Assembly: GCF_023053635.1 (NCBI RefSeq)
Contig: NC_086171.1
Location: 49,207,538-49,271,537, forward strand
Direction: 5' to 3'
DNA from: Elgaria multicarinata webbii
Lineage: Eukaryota; Chordata; Lepidosauria; Squamata; Anguidae
Length of the DNA stretch: 64,000 nucleotides
A program made the translations under genes and the position numbers. A model generated the notes under the pieces. That model saw nothing but the letters and a program-made list of their open reading frames with translations. It did not search any database and was not told the origin of the DNA. This document shows, in pieces, positions 14,101 to 28,343 of this stretch. Each line of letters begins with the position of its first letter. The first letter of the stretch is position 1.

Positions 14101-15337
14101 ATCTCAAGACGCCCAACCCCTCGTAAGATCATTTAGTCTAGAGTCTTCAGTTATCTAAATTCATCCCAGTCTTTTAGACCCCTTTGTCTACCTTCCTATA
14201 GGTTCACTTGCCATCAACCTGTAAGTATTGAGACTGCAGGGTTGCATGCTGGGCCATCTGGGGAATTTTAAGATCACTCTTTTCCATTTTATTTCTAAAT
14301 CTTTATCTCCAACCTTTAGCGAGTACCCTGAATATGTAGAAACAACCCCATTATTTTTGGGTGGTTCCATTTCTCTTCCAAGCTCACAGGCACATAACCA
14401 CCTAGGTTTGCTGTTAGAGGCAATGACACCAGGCTTAACCAATCCGGAGGTTTCACACTGCCTGCCAATTGAAAGGGTTGATGTTTCATTCCCCCATTTC
14501 CCTTCTGCACCTGAGCCAGGTGAGCCCCAGTCTCAGGATCTCAGGTTTCCAGTTCAAGTTCCTCAATAATTGTATTTTTCTAAAAGAAAGGATACCATCT
14601 TGTCTGATTGATGAAGAACGGTGAGTTATATAAAACATAACTCACAGACTGGAGCAGCTAGGATGAAGGTCAGCCTTTGAACATTCCTTTGGCTATACGG
14701 GGCTAATAACTCCCAGGCTCTTGCCTCTTTGTTTTAGCTAATCCATCACTGTCAATAAATAAATAAACGATACAGTACCTTTTCAATTGTGTTCATATCT
14801 CTTTCTTTTTTGTCCTGCATATGTTTCATTTCAGTCTCTGAAAGAAGCGAGAGCGGAGGGGGGGAATAAAGCAGACCATGAAATTACATGGCTATTTAAA
14901 GAGATTCATATTGTGCACCACAGGTCAGTCTGTAAGCCCACTGGAATGCATGGTGGATGAAGGCCGTGGCAGACCAGTGACCTTCACAACTGCCCTTGAC
15001 CTTCACAGCCTCCTTCCTGCTGTTCAGCTGGCTGGCCAGAGAGAGAGATTAAGAAATAAGTTCAAGAGCCAAGTGTGTCTGAGTATCCTTTGCTTTTCAT
15101 TAATACTAGCCTTGGACATCCTTGCTGTTAGTCACAGCTAATACAAAGTGCTTTAGCAGGTGGTTCTTTATTGCTCAAACCACGTTTCTGAAGACTGGGG
15201 AGTGGTGAGGGGGAGGGAAGACACCGTCATGTGAGGTGACAAAATCGCCTTAATATAATACAGGCTTCAGGGTCTTGCTATTTACTGTTTTACTCTGTAC
15301 AGCCCCATGTACATTGATGGTGCTATATAAATAAATA

Positions 15338-15380
<43 letters not shown>

Positions 15381-18300
15381 TTAAATTCATATTCTTGTCC
15401 AACGGTATTGCTGTGTCTTTATTCCCTTAATCCCTTATGCGGCCATGATTCTTTCATAGCTCACTTGTAATGGTTAGTATGATTGTTCTTACATTTTGTT
15501 TTAATAAGCGTTTCATCGCTATAAAGTTTGTTAGCTGCCTTGGGAGCCTCTATAAGGCCAGAAGATATATATATATATATATTGTACCCACATTGCTGAT
15601 TTTCCATTGTTAACTGTGTAACAATGAGAGGTATCCTGTAAAGTATATAAACACACAAACACACCTACATGGATACATGGACATTTGCATTACTAGATTT
15701 GCACACACTTGTTTAAGATGTCATAAATTAAACCTTTAAAAAAAGAATTAGTAAAATATATAAAGAATTCAGGTTATGGAATGTCTGACCTGTTTTGAAA
15801 TATCCAGCAAAAATAGCAATTCACTGCAGAACAAATGAATCTTAAAGCCTGTGCCACATTAACATACATTTTTCTTATACTTCATCATCAGATGGGTACT
15901 ACACAGGAGTTGTGAAGAAGCGTTGCTTTGTTAGAAGTAGAAATATTTATTACAATGTAGATTTGGGAGGAAACATTAGAGTACTACTGTACAATGTCTT
16001 TCACTTTGAACGGTAAATATTAGAAGTCTTAATGTTCCTGTGGATAACAAACGTTTCCTTATCAGTAAATACATGAAAAATAAACAAATGCTGAAACAAG
16101 GCTATTTCCCACTAAGTTTGAGAAAGGATTACCTCAAATTATGGAAGAAAATGGAAACATTCAAGAATAACTGTGCCATACTTTTTGGCTCAATTTAGAT
16201 TTTGTATATTAATTTCTCTCTACATACTCAAATTTCTTGTCCTGTGAGAAAGTTTACCTAAGTCAGTATGTTCTTTCTCTTTGCGTTTCAGAGTTTCTTG
16301 AAGGCGTGCAAATTTGCCAAGCTGGCTAGCCATTTGTTCCTTGAACTCCCGATTTTCTTGCTGAAGCAACTCTGTTTCAATGTCTCTGTCATATGGAAGC
16401 TGAAAGATTAAGAAGCCGTCTATTTCTAAAGCATGAGGCATAAAAGGGGAGGGAAAAGATGTAAATATGCCTCCGGGGCCCACAACAATTATACAATGCA
16501 GCTATCATAAAAATTTCTGAATCCTGTCATATTAGTTATAATATGAATGGGAAGGAAAACTGGGAGACTAAATAGAACTTGCCGGAAGAAAGGCTGCAGT
16601 ACCTTATGTACAAAGACTGTAACACATGGGGATGGGTTATTGACGGGAATAATGCATATCATACTGTTTGTTTGCCCTCATCATTCAGGCCAATTTATTG
16701 TGGAGCCTGCGTCCAGAAAGGCAGCTGGGGTCTCTCCACCCACACTTCTCTCTGTGTTTATGAAGCGCTGTCCGTAGCTAGGCAGGCAGGAGAAACCATG
16801 GGTAGGCAACTCCAGGGGGCAGCAAAAGAGAAGGGGGGGGCTTGTCCCTTTTGTGCCGCATCTCAGTGACAGCACTGCCATTGCCATGAGGAGCACATCA
16901 CATGTCAAACCGGTGAAATTTCCAGGCTGGGAGCCACATGGAGTCCATCAGGCTGCCTGATACCAACACAGTTGGTTTTCTGCTGAGTGCTGGAGCCACC
17001 CAGAGGCAATTCATATTCTGAACATTAAGTTAGCTTTGCATGCACGTCACACATAGGCCGTTGAGTGTGTGTGTTTAAAAAAGATGCCATTGAAGACGCT
17101 GGTTTAAATCTCCATGTGAACAGTGATAACCTTGTAGGAAAGTTCCAGGACAGCACACAACAAAAGACTTTAAAGTTATACTTTTGGTAAAGCAAACTCA
17201 TTTACATTTTTATTATGCATGCCCTTTGTTAAAATCTTGCCACGTTCATTATGGAAAAGACTTCGTATGCATCCAAGCTTATTGGGAGAGCCACTCTTTC
17301 TTCTTGTCTGCTTCAAAGCTATTTAACACATTTGCATATATTGTCAAATGGCTGTCGAGATTTTACTGCCGCATATTCTTTCAAAGAGATGGAAAAGCTC
17401 TCAGAGGAAAGTTGAAACACAACTCCATAATGATGCCAGAAGATTATATTGAATTCTTTAAAAAATAAACAGTCAATAAGCCAATAACATTGTGGTTAGT
17501 AACTCCCCCAATACTAAAAGGAAATATGTGCTATTATTAGATTTATTGCGTATTTGAAAGCATGTCTTCCTTTCTAGCTCATCTGAAGGTTCAAAGAAAA
17601 AAAAAGGAAAGAAAAACTAGCACCTCAGCCTTGAAATTCAGGATTTAGAAATACTCCTACACCAAATGCTGCACAGAACATAGTTATGCTTAAATGTAAT
17701 TTAGCTAAATTGTTTCTTGGGCGTCTAGATGCAGAAGGTCACAAAATACAAATCATGTTGCATGACAAGCTTCACCTGCTGAAATTCTCTCTTCTGCAAA
17801 ACTATTAAGAGTGAGGCAGCCCTCTTCTGTGTCTGGAGAAATGAATTGTTTCTAAAAACCACCCTCCCCTTTAGAATCAGTGTGCTGGAATAGTTTGAGT
17901 GCTAGACGAGGACCCAGGAGACCTGGGTTCAAATCCCTACTCAGCCATGAAGCCCACTGGGTGACCATGGGCCAGTCGCTGTCCCTTAGCCCAAGCTTCC
18001 TCAGAGGGTTGTTATGGCTGTGACATATTCAGAGAACCATACACCCAACTTAGGGATGAGTGAATCAGCAAAATGAGCTTACTGAAGTTCTCCGAATCCT
18101 ATCTTGAAGCTCATTCCAAATTGAGTGTTTATTTTCGCATGAAAATCTGTATTTTTGTGCATATTTTCCCCAAATGTACACATCGATCATGTGCATCTTT
18201 GAAATGACGCATTCTTCTCCCATTGATTAAAGCAAATTTCTGTGCATTTTCCAAACACGTGCATGCTGTCAAGCACATCTTTTTTGGGGTCCGTGGATCA

Positions 18301-21300
18301 CATTTGGAACTTGCAAATGTATGGACCTCAACGTCAGATCATATCCGAATCTGTGTTTGGTCTCAAAGGAGCGAACTGCGTAAATCCTGATCAAAACCAA
18401 ACTGAAACAAATTTCTCATACATCCTTAAGCAAAATTTACAAACAATTGCAATTTGCACTCTGGTAAGTGGGTTTCCATTTTTTTCCAGAAGCAAAATAT
18501 TGAGGTTTGTATCCCAGGAAAATACAATCATCCTGCAACAGCAGCTCTCAGAAATATTTCTCTCTCTCTCTCTCTCTCTCTTGATATTTTTAAGCCCTTG
18601 GTTTTTTCTCTGCCTTAGTTAAAAAATGAGCCAGAATTTTCGATGTTGCTGCTGCAGGCAGAGGTAGTTGTACACATCTTGATTGGTTTTTTTTTAAAAA
18701 AATAGAAATTATTATTTTTATAGTTTTTTAACTGTTATCTTCCCCCACCCACAAAAGCTGCCTAGATCCCCAGCCACAAATGCATAACAGCTGTGTATTT
18801 GTTGCACTTTTATATACAGAGCGTCCACCAAGGCCCTTCAGTTACTTTCCCCCTCTCTATTAAAATGTTCCAATACCTTTGTTTCTTTTGTCCTCCTTTG
18901 TGCATAGAGGCTCAAAGTTCATGTTAGTTAGCAAGATTGTGAGCCCTTGAGGGTGGGGTAGGGGCAACCTGCCCTTTTCATTAAAATAGCTATTGCCCTT
19001 CTCATCCCCATCTGATTTGGTAGCCTATGATTCTAGCTGCTTGGCCTTATGGTGAAGGTCCAGCTGTTGTGTTGCAAACAGAGATTTGCATCACTCAAGC
19101 TAAGGCGGGTGGTGGTGGTGTCCTAAACAGGCGGAACAGAACCATCCCAATTTGACTTGTGGACCAGTTGGATTCAATGTGCATGCATCTAATAGGGTGA
19201 CCATATGGAAAGGAGGACAGGGCTCCTGTACCTTTAACAGTTGTATTGAAAGAGGAATTTCAGCAGTTGTCATTTGTATGCATGCAGCACCTGGTGAAAT
19301 TACCTATTCATCACAACAGTTAAAGCTGCAGGAACCCTGCCCTCTTTTGTATTTGGTCACACTAGGCAGGGCTCCTGCAGCTTTAACTGTTGTGATGAAG
19401 AGGGAATTCCACCAGGTGCTGCATACATACAAAGGACACCTGCTGAAATTCCCTTTTCTATACAACTGTTGAAGATACAGGAGCCCTGTCCTCCTTTCCA
19501 TATGGTCACGCTAGCATCTGGCTTCCACCTTTGCCCTCCCTCTCTTTATTCACATAGGGTTTAAGTGTAATTTGGCTTAGCTAGGCCAAACTACTTGGGA
19601 CATGTACTGGACATAGCTAGGTTGTGGAACAGACTTGTTGTTTGCAATCCTGTTTCTTGATGAGCGTGTGCAAGTCACACTGTTTCTGATGTTTGTGGGT
19701 GCATAACTTTCAGGGCCGGTTCTACCATGAGACAGAGTACGGCAGTCACCTCGGGCAGCAGATTTTAGGTATCATAAACAGGCAGCCAATTGTTAGTTAC
19801 TTACTTGGTTATTATTGTAATTTCTACTGCCAGGGAGGGCGAGAGGTGCTTGGCTGGCTTTGGAAACTATGAACTTTAGATGAGTGGGTGTGGGGTGCCA
19901 TTTGCTGCTCTATGTAAGGCAGCAAAATGTCTTTGGCCAGCCCTGAAAATGTTGCAAATGATTTTGCAAACACTAATGTCAAATAACCCATCATATTGAA
20001 AGACTGCTAGAGAGTTCCGAGGTGAGTAACCTTCCCATTCATTTCCACTTTCGGGGTGGAGGGATTCTGTTTGTGCAATGGCAAACAGCTGCTGCTGCCT
20101 AAGAAAAGTGACATCTCCATGATGCTTTCCATGACCCCTTTTAGAGTTCTTACCCATGTATGAAGTAGCTATATTAGTATAATACAACGCAAACCTGTGT
20201 AGTGCAAGCATGAAGCAATCTGAATAAATTAAGTTAGATGCAAAGCACATTTGCTTGGAAGTCAGTGCTACTGAACTCAATGGGATTTACTTCCAAGTGA
20301 AATATTTTTAGGGGGATGGTGTAAAAGTAGGGTGACCATATGAAAAGGAGGACAGGGCTCCTGTATCTTTAACAGTTGCATAGAAAAAGGAATTTCAGCA
20401 GCTCTCATTTGTATATATGGAGAACCTGGTGAAATTCCCTCTTTATCACAACAGTTAGAGCTATACTAGAGTGATCAGATTTAAAAGAGGGCAGGGCACC
20501 TGCAGCTTTAACTGTTGTGATGAAGAGGGAATATACAAATATATACAAATGAGAGCTGCTGAAATTCCCTTTTCAGTACAACTGTTAAAGATACAGGAGC
20601 CCTGTCCTCCTTTTCATATGGTTACCATAGTAAAAGGGACATGCATAGGTTGCTGCTCATAGCACATCACTGTAGATTTAATCCTGCTACAGGGGGAAAG
20701 TGATGATCACGCAAGTGATGTTTGTGGGGTGGACATGAAATCCATTCATATGATGATAAGTGGTGGTTTGAGAAGTCATCATTTATTTTAATTTGCAATT
20801 GTCCTTCTATAGTAAATAATTATATGCAGCAATTAATTGGGGAAAATAAACCAGTGTGAAAGATTAAAATTAAAATAACAATATAAGCCTCCAAATTCAC
20901 ATGTAGTTAGAATACACAATTCCGGTTGAGTTTCCCCATATTAAAGCCTGGGGGTGGGTTTTTTTGTTGTTGTGCTTTTTCAAACCCTCTATAATTAGTA
21001 GTTATTTCACTGGACTAGACATTGATTCTTTTTCATTTAAGAAAATTATCAAAATCTAGGAAATTCTCGGGGATGTCTCTGATAAAGATCTGCTGGAGGG
21101 TGTTAATAAAGATCAAACAGTACAAAGAAGCGATTAGTCAATATTCCCCTGTGACACTGTTCCACTCTGTGTGGTTGCAGAGCAAATCCACAATTTCAAA
21201 GGATCTTTCAAAGGATGATCCATGAGTTAATAGGCTTAAACACTAGTTCCTTAGCTGTGGCAGCATTTGAGTACCAATAGTTCACTGCACCAGGAGCCAT

Positions 21301-23797
21301 AATATTTATTATTTATTGCATTTCTATACCTCCCAATAGCTGAAGCTCTCTGGGTAGTTCATGAGTATATATGAGGGTATTTTATTTTGTTTTTGTGTCA
21401 TTGAATTTACAATGCAATCCTATATGCATGTTTAGGCAGGAAAAAGTCCTAAAACTCCCAGTAGCCAGCATGGCTGGCTGGGGCATGCTGGAAGTTGTGG
21501 GAATTTTCTGTGTAAACTTGCATAGGACTGTACTCTTAATCTGTTACACACTACTTTGGGGGCTTTGTGCTGAAAAGCGGTTTGCAAATTATGATGATGG
21601 TTATTTATCATTATTATTATTACTACTACTAACAACAACAAAGGAATTAATTAATTATGTGAATGGAAGTAAGATGCTTTAAAATTCAAATGTAGTCTAA
21701 TTAAATGGAAATTCACCAAAATCTGATTGTATTATAGCTTTACTTTTATCAATTTGTAGGTCATGGTTTTTGCATGGCTAGCCTTTAGCTTTAGCTCCAC
21801 CATCTGTTATAAACAAGAACTGCAAAAAAAAAAAATGTATTAACTGTTTGGTCTCCTGTGACAATGTGGATGCTCTATTAGCAAAATGAACAAAGGGGGA
21901 GATTCCTGCAGCTTCAAATATGAAAATATGTGGCAATTAAAAATACTCCCTTAAACCTGGAAGGCTTTTAATCCCTATAAATTTATGTAAGTATTAGATT
22001 GCTACTTTGCGTTTACCCCACTGGAAAATGTGCATTTTGAGGTGGTGTTAAACTGTACTTTCAAAAGAAGTATGAATTGTGGAATCCTTTGATGGGAGCA
22101 TGTGCAAGTTAATTGTACGATTTATTTATGCAAATATGACTGGGACAAAATCTGCCGTTTTGGCATCTCAGTCCAAAGACTTTCCATGATGGAACAGACC
22201 AATAGCTCTTATAATGCAATGCCCCCAAAACTAGACTTCAGTTCTAGTTGTGCACAGCTAGTCACATGTCATAGCTAGTGCTCTAAATGATAATGCAAAT
22301 TCCTATCTGCATTAAAAGCCACATCCAACTAGTGCTATGGGATCTGGATGAACTATTTCCATATGTGGTGGGATTGCCCATTAGTCTATGTATTCTGGAA
22401 AAAGATCTTCCATGAGGCTGAATTCATCACTAACCAAACTATTCCACTCAATCCTAAAATTGCCCTCCTATCAATATATGATGGGGCGGCACCAGAACTC
22501 ATCCAGAAGGGCCTCATAATTCACCTGATGACAGTGGCAAGACTCAGCTATAGCCAAATGCTGGAGATCCCTGGATGGAGACTTATTTGAAATCTGGCTG
22601 GCACAGCTTTGGGATTTAGCTCTTATGGGCAAATTAACAAATGAAATGGAACCAAAAAAACCACCAACACGATCACCACCACTTTTTACAAAACTTTATT
22701 TATTTTATCTCTTACGTGGTTACAAAGGAACATGGATATCCACCTCCAGCCACACATGGAGATCTCTGGAATGGGGCAGGAGACCTCTTTGACACTGTAA
22801 ACTTGGTTTTGTCCATGCTATCTATATTTTTTGATGGTACTCTCATCAGGGGAGGGGAGGGACAGGGAGTTGATGTTTATCTGTACTGTTTCTATCTAAA
22901 ATAATAATATTATTTTAAAAGGATGCTTATTTGCATCATTTACATCCAAGGAAGGTGACTTCCACCTGCAAATCTCCCTTGCTGAATCAGCATATTAGTG
23001 TCGCGTTAGCAGCTGCATTGTTTGATGGTGCCAGATTGCAAGAAAATATGCCAGTACAAATGTTGTGGATTGAGGTGAAAGACAGAAGATTGAGAGCTTC
23101 AAGTATTTATCCCAGAATAATCCTACAAACTAGGGTGTAGGACCCCCCTTTTGCAATGTTGAGGGCCTCATTTCCTTGGGACTACTCTGAAAGGGACAAC
23201 GTACTAGCCGTGGTCCTCTGGCCAGGAGGAAGTGGCAGATGGCACTACAGGTTCTCCCCTGGATCCTCCTCCTCTGAGTTTCCCCTGCAACATACTCAAG
23301 TTGTGGACTGCTCTCTCCTCAGAGCTAAGATTGGTCTCCACTCTCTCATCTTTTTGGAAAGATATTAAGATATATCTCTTTAATTTGGCCTTTTAAATTG
23401 TGAGTAGTGTTTTAATGTTATTTCAATGCTGTTTCAATGTGGGTTTTTTGTTTTTATTTATTATTGCTTTTATTTGAATTGTTGTACCAATTGCCTTGGG
23501 GACATTTGTGAAAGATGGTATATAAATATAAATAAAAATATTTTTAAAAATATTGTGGTTTCTAGGGTCAGAGACCATGATAGACAATTCCCTATCCCTG
23601 CAACTTGCAGTTCAATCTTATGCTAATTTTCTTAGAAATAAGTCCTGCTAGATTCAAATTACAATGCATAAGAGCATGGTCTTAAACACAACCCCATTAA
23701 TTCTAAGATCTAGTCAAATTAATTTGCAAAATTTTATAAATGCCTGTAGTTTATTTCAATTCTAGGAATGTATGTACAGAACCCCTGTGAATATGCA

Positions 23798-23860
<63 letters not shown>

Positions 23861-26800
23861 AAAATCGAACATTGTGAAATGTTGTGGGAGGGAGAAAATG
23901 TTTTAATAATAATTATTTGTGAAAATAATGTAAATGCAATTTAAAATACAAATAACATGTTGTTGTTTACAAATGCTTTAGTAGTTTTGCTAATATTCTA
24001 GTTTCTTGTGAAATCCATTATTTTTGGCCCATTTCAGACAGGACTTTCCTCCTACTTACTAAGCACTCCTGACCTATCTGTAGCCATATAGGTCAGGGGT
24101 TAAGTAGCAAGTCAGCTTTGCAATCCATGATTTGAGTTGGTTTGGTTTGAAACTTACTAGACTGAGTTTGTTCTAAACCAGGACCCCTGGTTTGAATGTA
24201 CTGCTAAGCAAGGGTTCTTTGAAAGTTAAACTAAACTCTTCTGAAGTCTTCCTCCCAGACGCATGGGAGATGGAGAGGAGAGGGAAAGCACATGAGCCTG
24301 ATCCTTTGCTCGGACGCGTTTAAACTTGTCTACATAGTGCTAAACAACTACATGGATGCAGCTGGCAGCAACTTCAGTAATCAGATGTTCACTTTTCCTA
24401 TGAATCACTTCTGGCTCTGTACCTGCTCTACGAGGTCATGTATTGAGTTTTTCCATGCAAGTGTATGCCTGACGATAGCTGGAACTACTGGTGTTTTGGA
24501 AAATAGCCCCTAGGACGTGACTCCAAATTGCCGTACGCAGCCATCCACTCACCACCTGACATCACATGCTTTAAGTTCTAGGTTGCTGATTCTATCATAA
24601 CATTTTTCTTCCATGGAAAATTTTCCATGGAGGAATGTTCATGGCTGATGTTATGTCAGAACATAGAATCCAAGTGGATTTTGCAGGGAAGATCCATGTG
24701 CAGGAACAGGCAGACTTTTGCAGTCCCATGTAATGTTTCCCCTCTTCCTTTGCGAAAGAAAAGCACTAAGTGGAAATCAGTTGCCTAGATATAAGGGTGT
24801 CTGCATGATTAAAATCCACAAGAGGGGGCAGTCGTACAAGTTGTGTTATTCAAGGAACAGCTAGAAAATATTGTAAGAAGGATACCCATTTCACTTGAGT
24901 CCACTTAATAAAAACAAGCACAACTTTATTCTGGTCAGTTACAGCAGAGTACTGAGTTAATAGTTATTTCAAGTAATGATGTACAAAATACACGATGCAA
25001 CCAAAATTAAGCCATGCTCTCTTAATTTCCCCAATGAAATCAGAATGTCTTAACATTTCTTAACATTAGTAGTATTCAGGGCTGGCCCTATCATTAGGCA
25101 GACTGAGGCAGTTGACTCAGGCAGCAGATGCCAGGAAGTGGCATTATGGTGTTGGAGGAGAGAGTTATGTACTATGCCTTGTACCCCCTAAGCTAGCCTA
25201 CAGCCTTTGAGTGTGATGGAGGATGCTGTCTTATCACCAGTGTTGAAGAAAGATTCAACTGCCAGTCCCGCTGGCTTTTGTACATGGAATGGAAGGAGGT
25301 GCCATCTTGTTCTTTGCCTTGGGCAGCAAAATGCCTTGAGCCAGCCCTGGTTGCATTGCACTCATGGCATAAAGAAGCTTCCGTGGTAGTTCTGGGGAGC
25401 TCTTAGTTGCCTTTGTAATACTTAAGTACATCCTGATTGACAGTGGGGCCTTAGCTAAACCTAAGGATTATCCCAGGCAAATGGAGGGGTTGTCCCTGCC
25501 TGCTCCCAGGATCCCCTGTGTGTCATTTGGATGCACAGGGATGATCCTGGGATATAGCCCTGGTCTAGCTATGGCCTGGGTGTCAGCTGTGACACCCACC
25601 CCCATGCGAAATAAAATAAAGCCAGGTCGGCTAGTAAAACATAAAAAGTAAAAATCCCATGAGATGCGTTCAAGCTTTAGGGATGCCTGAAATAGTTTCT
25701 CTTGATCTTAGCCATTCTTCATGCTTTACAGTGGCCTTCCCAATCCTTGTACATTCCAGATGTGTTGGACCAGAATTCCCAGAATCCACCAGCCAGCTGG
25801 GAAAGGCTGCTCCGTGACATCCAACACAGAAATGATAACTGTGTAGGGTAACTTGTGTATATGAAGTAGCTCTAGATTTCAGCTATATATCCCACCTACG
25901 TACCCCATTTATTTCTGTTGCAATATTTTGATACATGTATATTCTGAAGCCAGGGCAGGCAGAAGGTAGATCAGGATCTACCAATAGTTCTCTGGGAGAT
26001 TCACAGATAGATCAGCAAGAGTGTCCGATTCCCCATTGCTTTAACAAGAGTGACAAGAAAAAGGGCCCCTTTCCCTCCTAAATTAGGCTGCTGAGATCAA
26101 GAAAGCTTGGAGGTGTGGTGGTGGGAAACAGAAATAGATTTGTGTGTGAAAGGGTTTGTGTGCAAGCTACAGTTCTGGAACTGAAAGCAAATTCCTGCAT
26201 TAAACATGTGCTCAGGGGCACCTTGTTCCCAAATTCTATGTCTGACTTCCTGAGCCACAGTTTTGCACCTGGCTCCACTTGGTAGACCTCAGTGTTCTAG
26301 GAAAAAACCCAACGTAGATCCTGTAAGCCTAAAGTCTGCCCATTGCCCACTCCTGCTCTAAAGGCTTTGAAAAATAGCATACCTCTTCACTTTCTCTTTC
26401 TTTCTGCTGCTGTAGTTCTCCTTCTAAACTTTCGATTGTAGCCGCTTGCTCTTCAATCTTGTTCCTTAGTCTTCCTATCTTTGCGGCTATAGATTCTTCA
26501 CTCTCTGCAGATATTTTTACCTCTGTATGGAAATGTTTCTGTCAAAGCAAGAGGAGTGCTAGTAAGAGACATGTGGCAATTGATCACAGTCAGAGGGTTC
26601 AGCTGCAACAGCGGATGGCCTCTTCAGCACAGGATTTTGTTTTGCAACCCTTACTCCAGTGGTGTAGTTGTAAATTTCCGGTGCTCATCAGAGTCCCAAT
26701 ACCAACGCTCCCAAGGTGACTCCAAAAATGCAGGCAGCTGTGTTGATCCATTCCAACAAACCAGTTCTAGCAGTTTTTATCTGTGCCAGGAGCAGGCCCT

Positions 26801-27882
26801 TGGTAAAGTTAATGGGACTTAATTGCCACCCCAAAATATTTTCATTAAACACAGATAGCTCATAACAATATATTGTTGCTGGGAAAATCCATTTCCCCTT
26901 TATCTACTATGAGGATTGCAGCTAAGCTTAGAGGGAACAGGGAATCCTGAAGGGGTGGGAGATGATGTCATCATCCCTGCTAATCAAAAAGTCCTGTTGC
27001 TTTGACCCTATGAATGCTGGCTTCACTACGCCACTTCCTAAATCATATCTGAATTTGATAGTTGAATTCAAGATAACCAGCTATGCTGCAGAAGCAGAAC
27101 AACAACCAGTGTGGTATAGTGGACAGGGTGTTGGGCCGAGACTGGAGACGCCTGGGTTTAAATACCTGCTCATTAGATTATTATTTTTTGGCTAGACATT
27201 ATGGGTGCTACTGGTAGCTCCTAAACATCATCCACCCAATGCTGTATGCTGAAAACTACATGTGGAATTGCAGTTGACTATGGAGGATGTATATCCTACT
27301 ACATTCTACCCACACTAGTGGGCATGTCACAGCTGTGTGGTCGGGTAATGGTCAATTCAAATATTAGCAAACTGCACCACCACGTTATGAAAATCATGGG
27401 GCCAAGGCCTTATTAGTAGGGGTGTGCAAAGTGGGTCTTCTCTGCCTTGAAATTTGATCTGGAGCTCCATAGAGGTGATTCTCTGCCTCAGTTTTGGAGC
27501 ACCCCCTTCCCCTTTCACCCCCACCCCTGCACTCAGCCGCTGAAATAAAGAGCCTGCCTGTGTCTGACTTAAGTGTAGAAGCTTTCTCACTCACCATGCC
27601 AGCCAGCCCGCCCAGCAGCACTTTCATACTGTAGAAATGTGGATGATTGACTTCTATGAGTCTGAGCAGAAACATGCTCCTTCTCTCTTCCCCCCTCCCC
27701 ACAGCCAGAATCAGCAGCCAGTTAGTGTTTCCCACCCCCCAAACACTGTGATTGGAGGAGAACACTGTCAGGGACAGCGCTGTGGCTATTCCTAATTGGT
27801 TAGCCGCAGAAGGCAATATCAAAGCTACCCCTCACCCCACTCAGCGCCTTCCAAATATGGAGATATTCAGTTTACACACACA

Positions 27883-27957
<75 letters not shown>

Positions 27958-28288
27958 ATTCCGGAGACTTTAGAAGCTCTGATTGGTCACGTCTCCGCTC
28001 TGAAATTAATTGATGGGTTTGGAAGCAGCCAATCTCTGCTCTGGAAAATCGAATGCTCTGTGGATGTCAGCGATTACCAGATAATTCCGGGGTGGAGTGC
28101 ACACTCCGATTTATTAGCCTGTTTGATAATCTGGCCTTTTCAAAACAGCCTTGATAGAGATAATCAGAAAAGCAAATTGAGTGGAGAACCAGGTACAGGT
28201 ATTCTTTACTGTTCTGCAACCTTTCTGCAGACCACCTGAATGGAGCCTGCAGACCATCTCTGGACTAGAGTACACATTTGGAGGCCAG

Positions 28289-28343
<55 letters not shown>

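Noticed and set aside
14228-14569. A 113-codon plus-strand frame
   Set aside because: It lies antisense in an intron, with no recognisable domain or exon signals.
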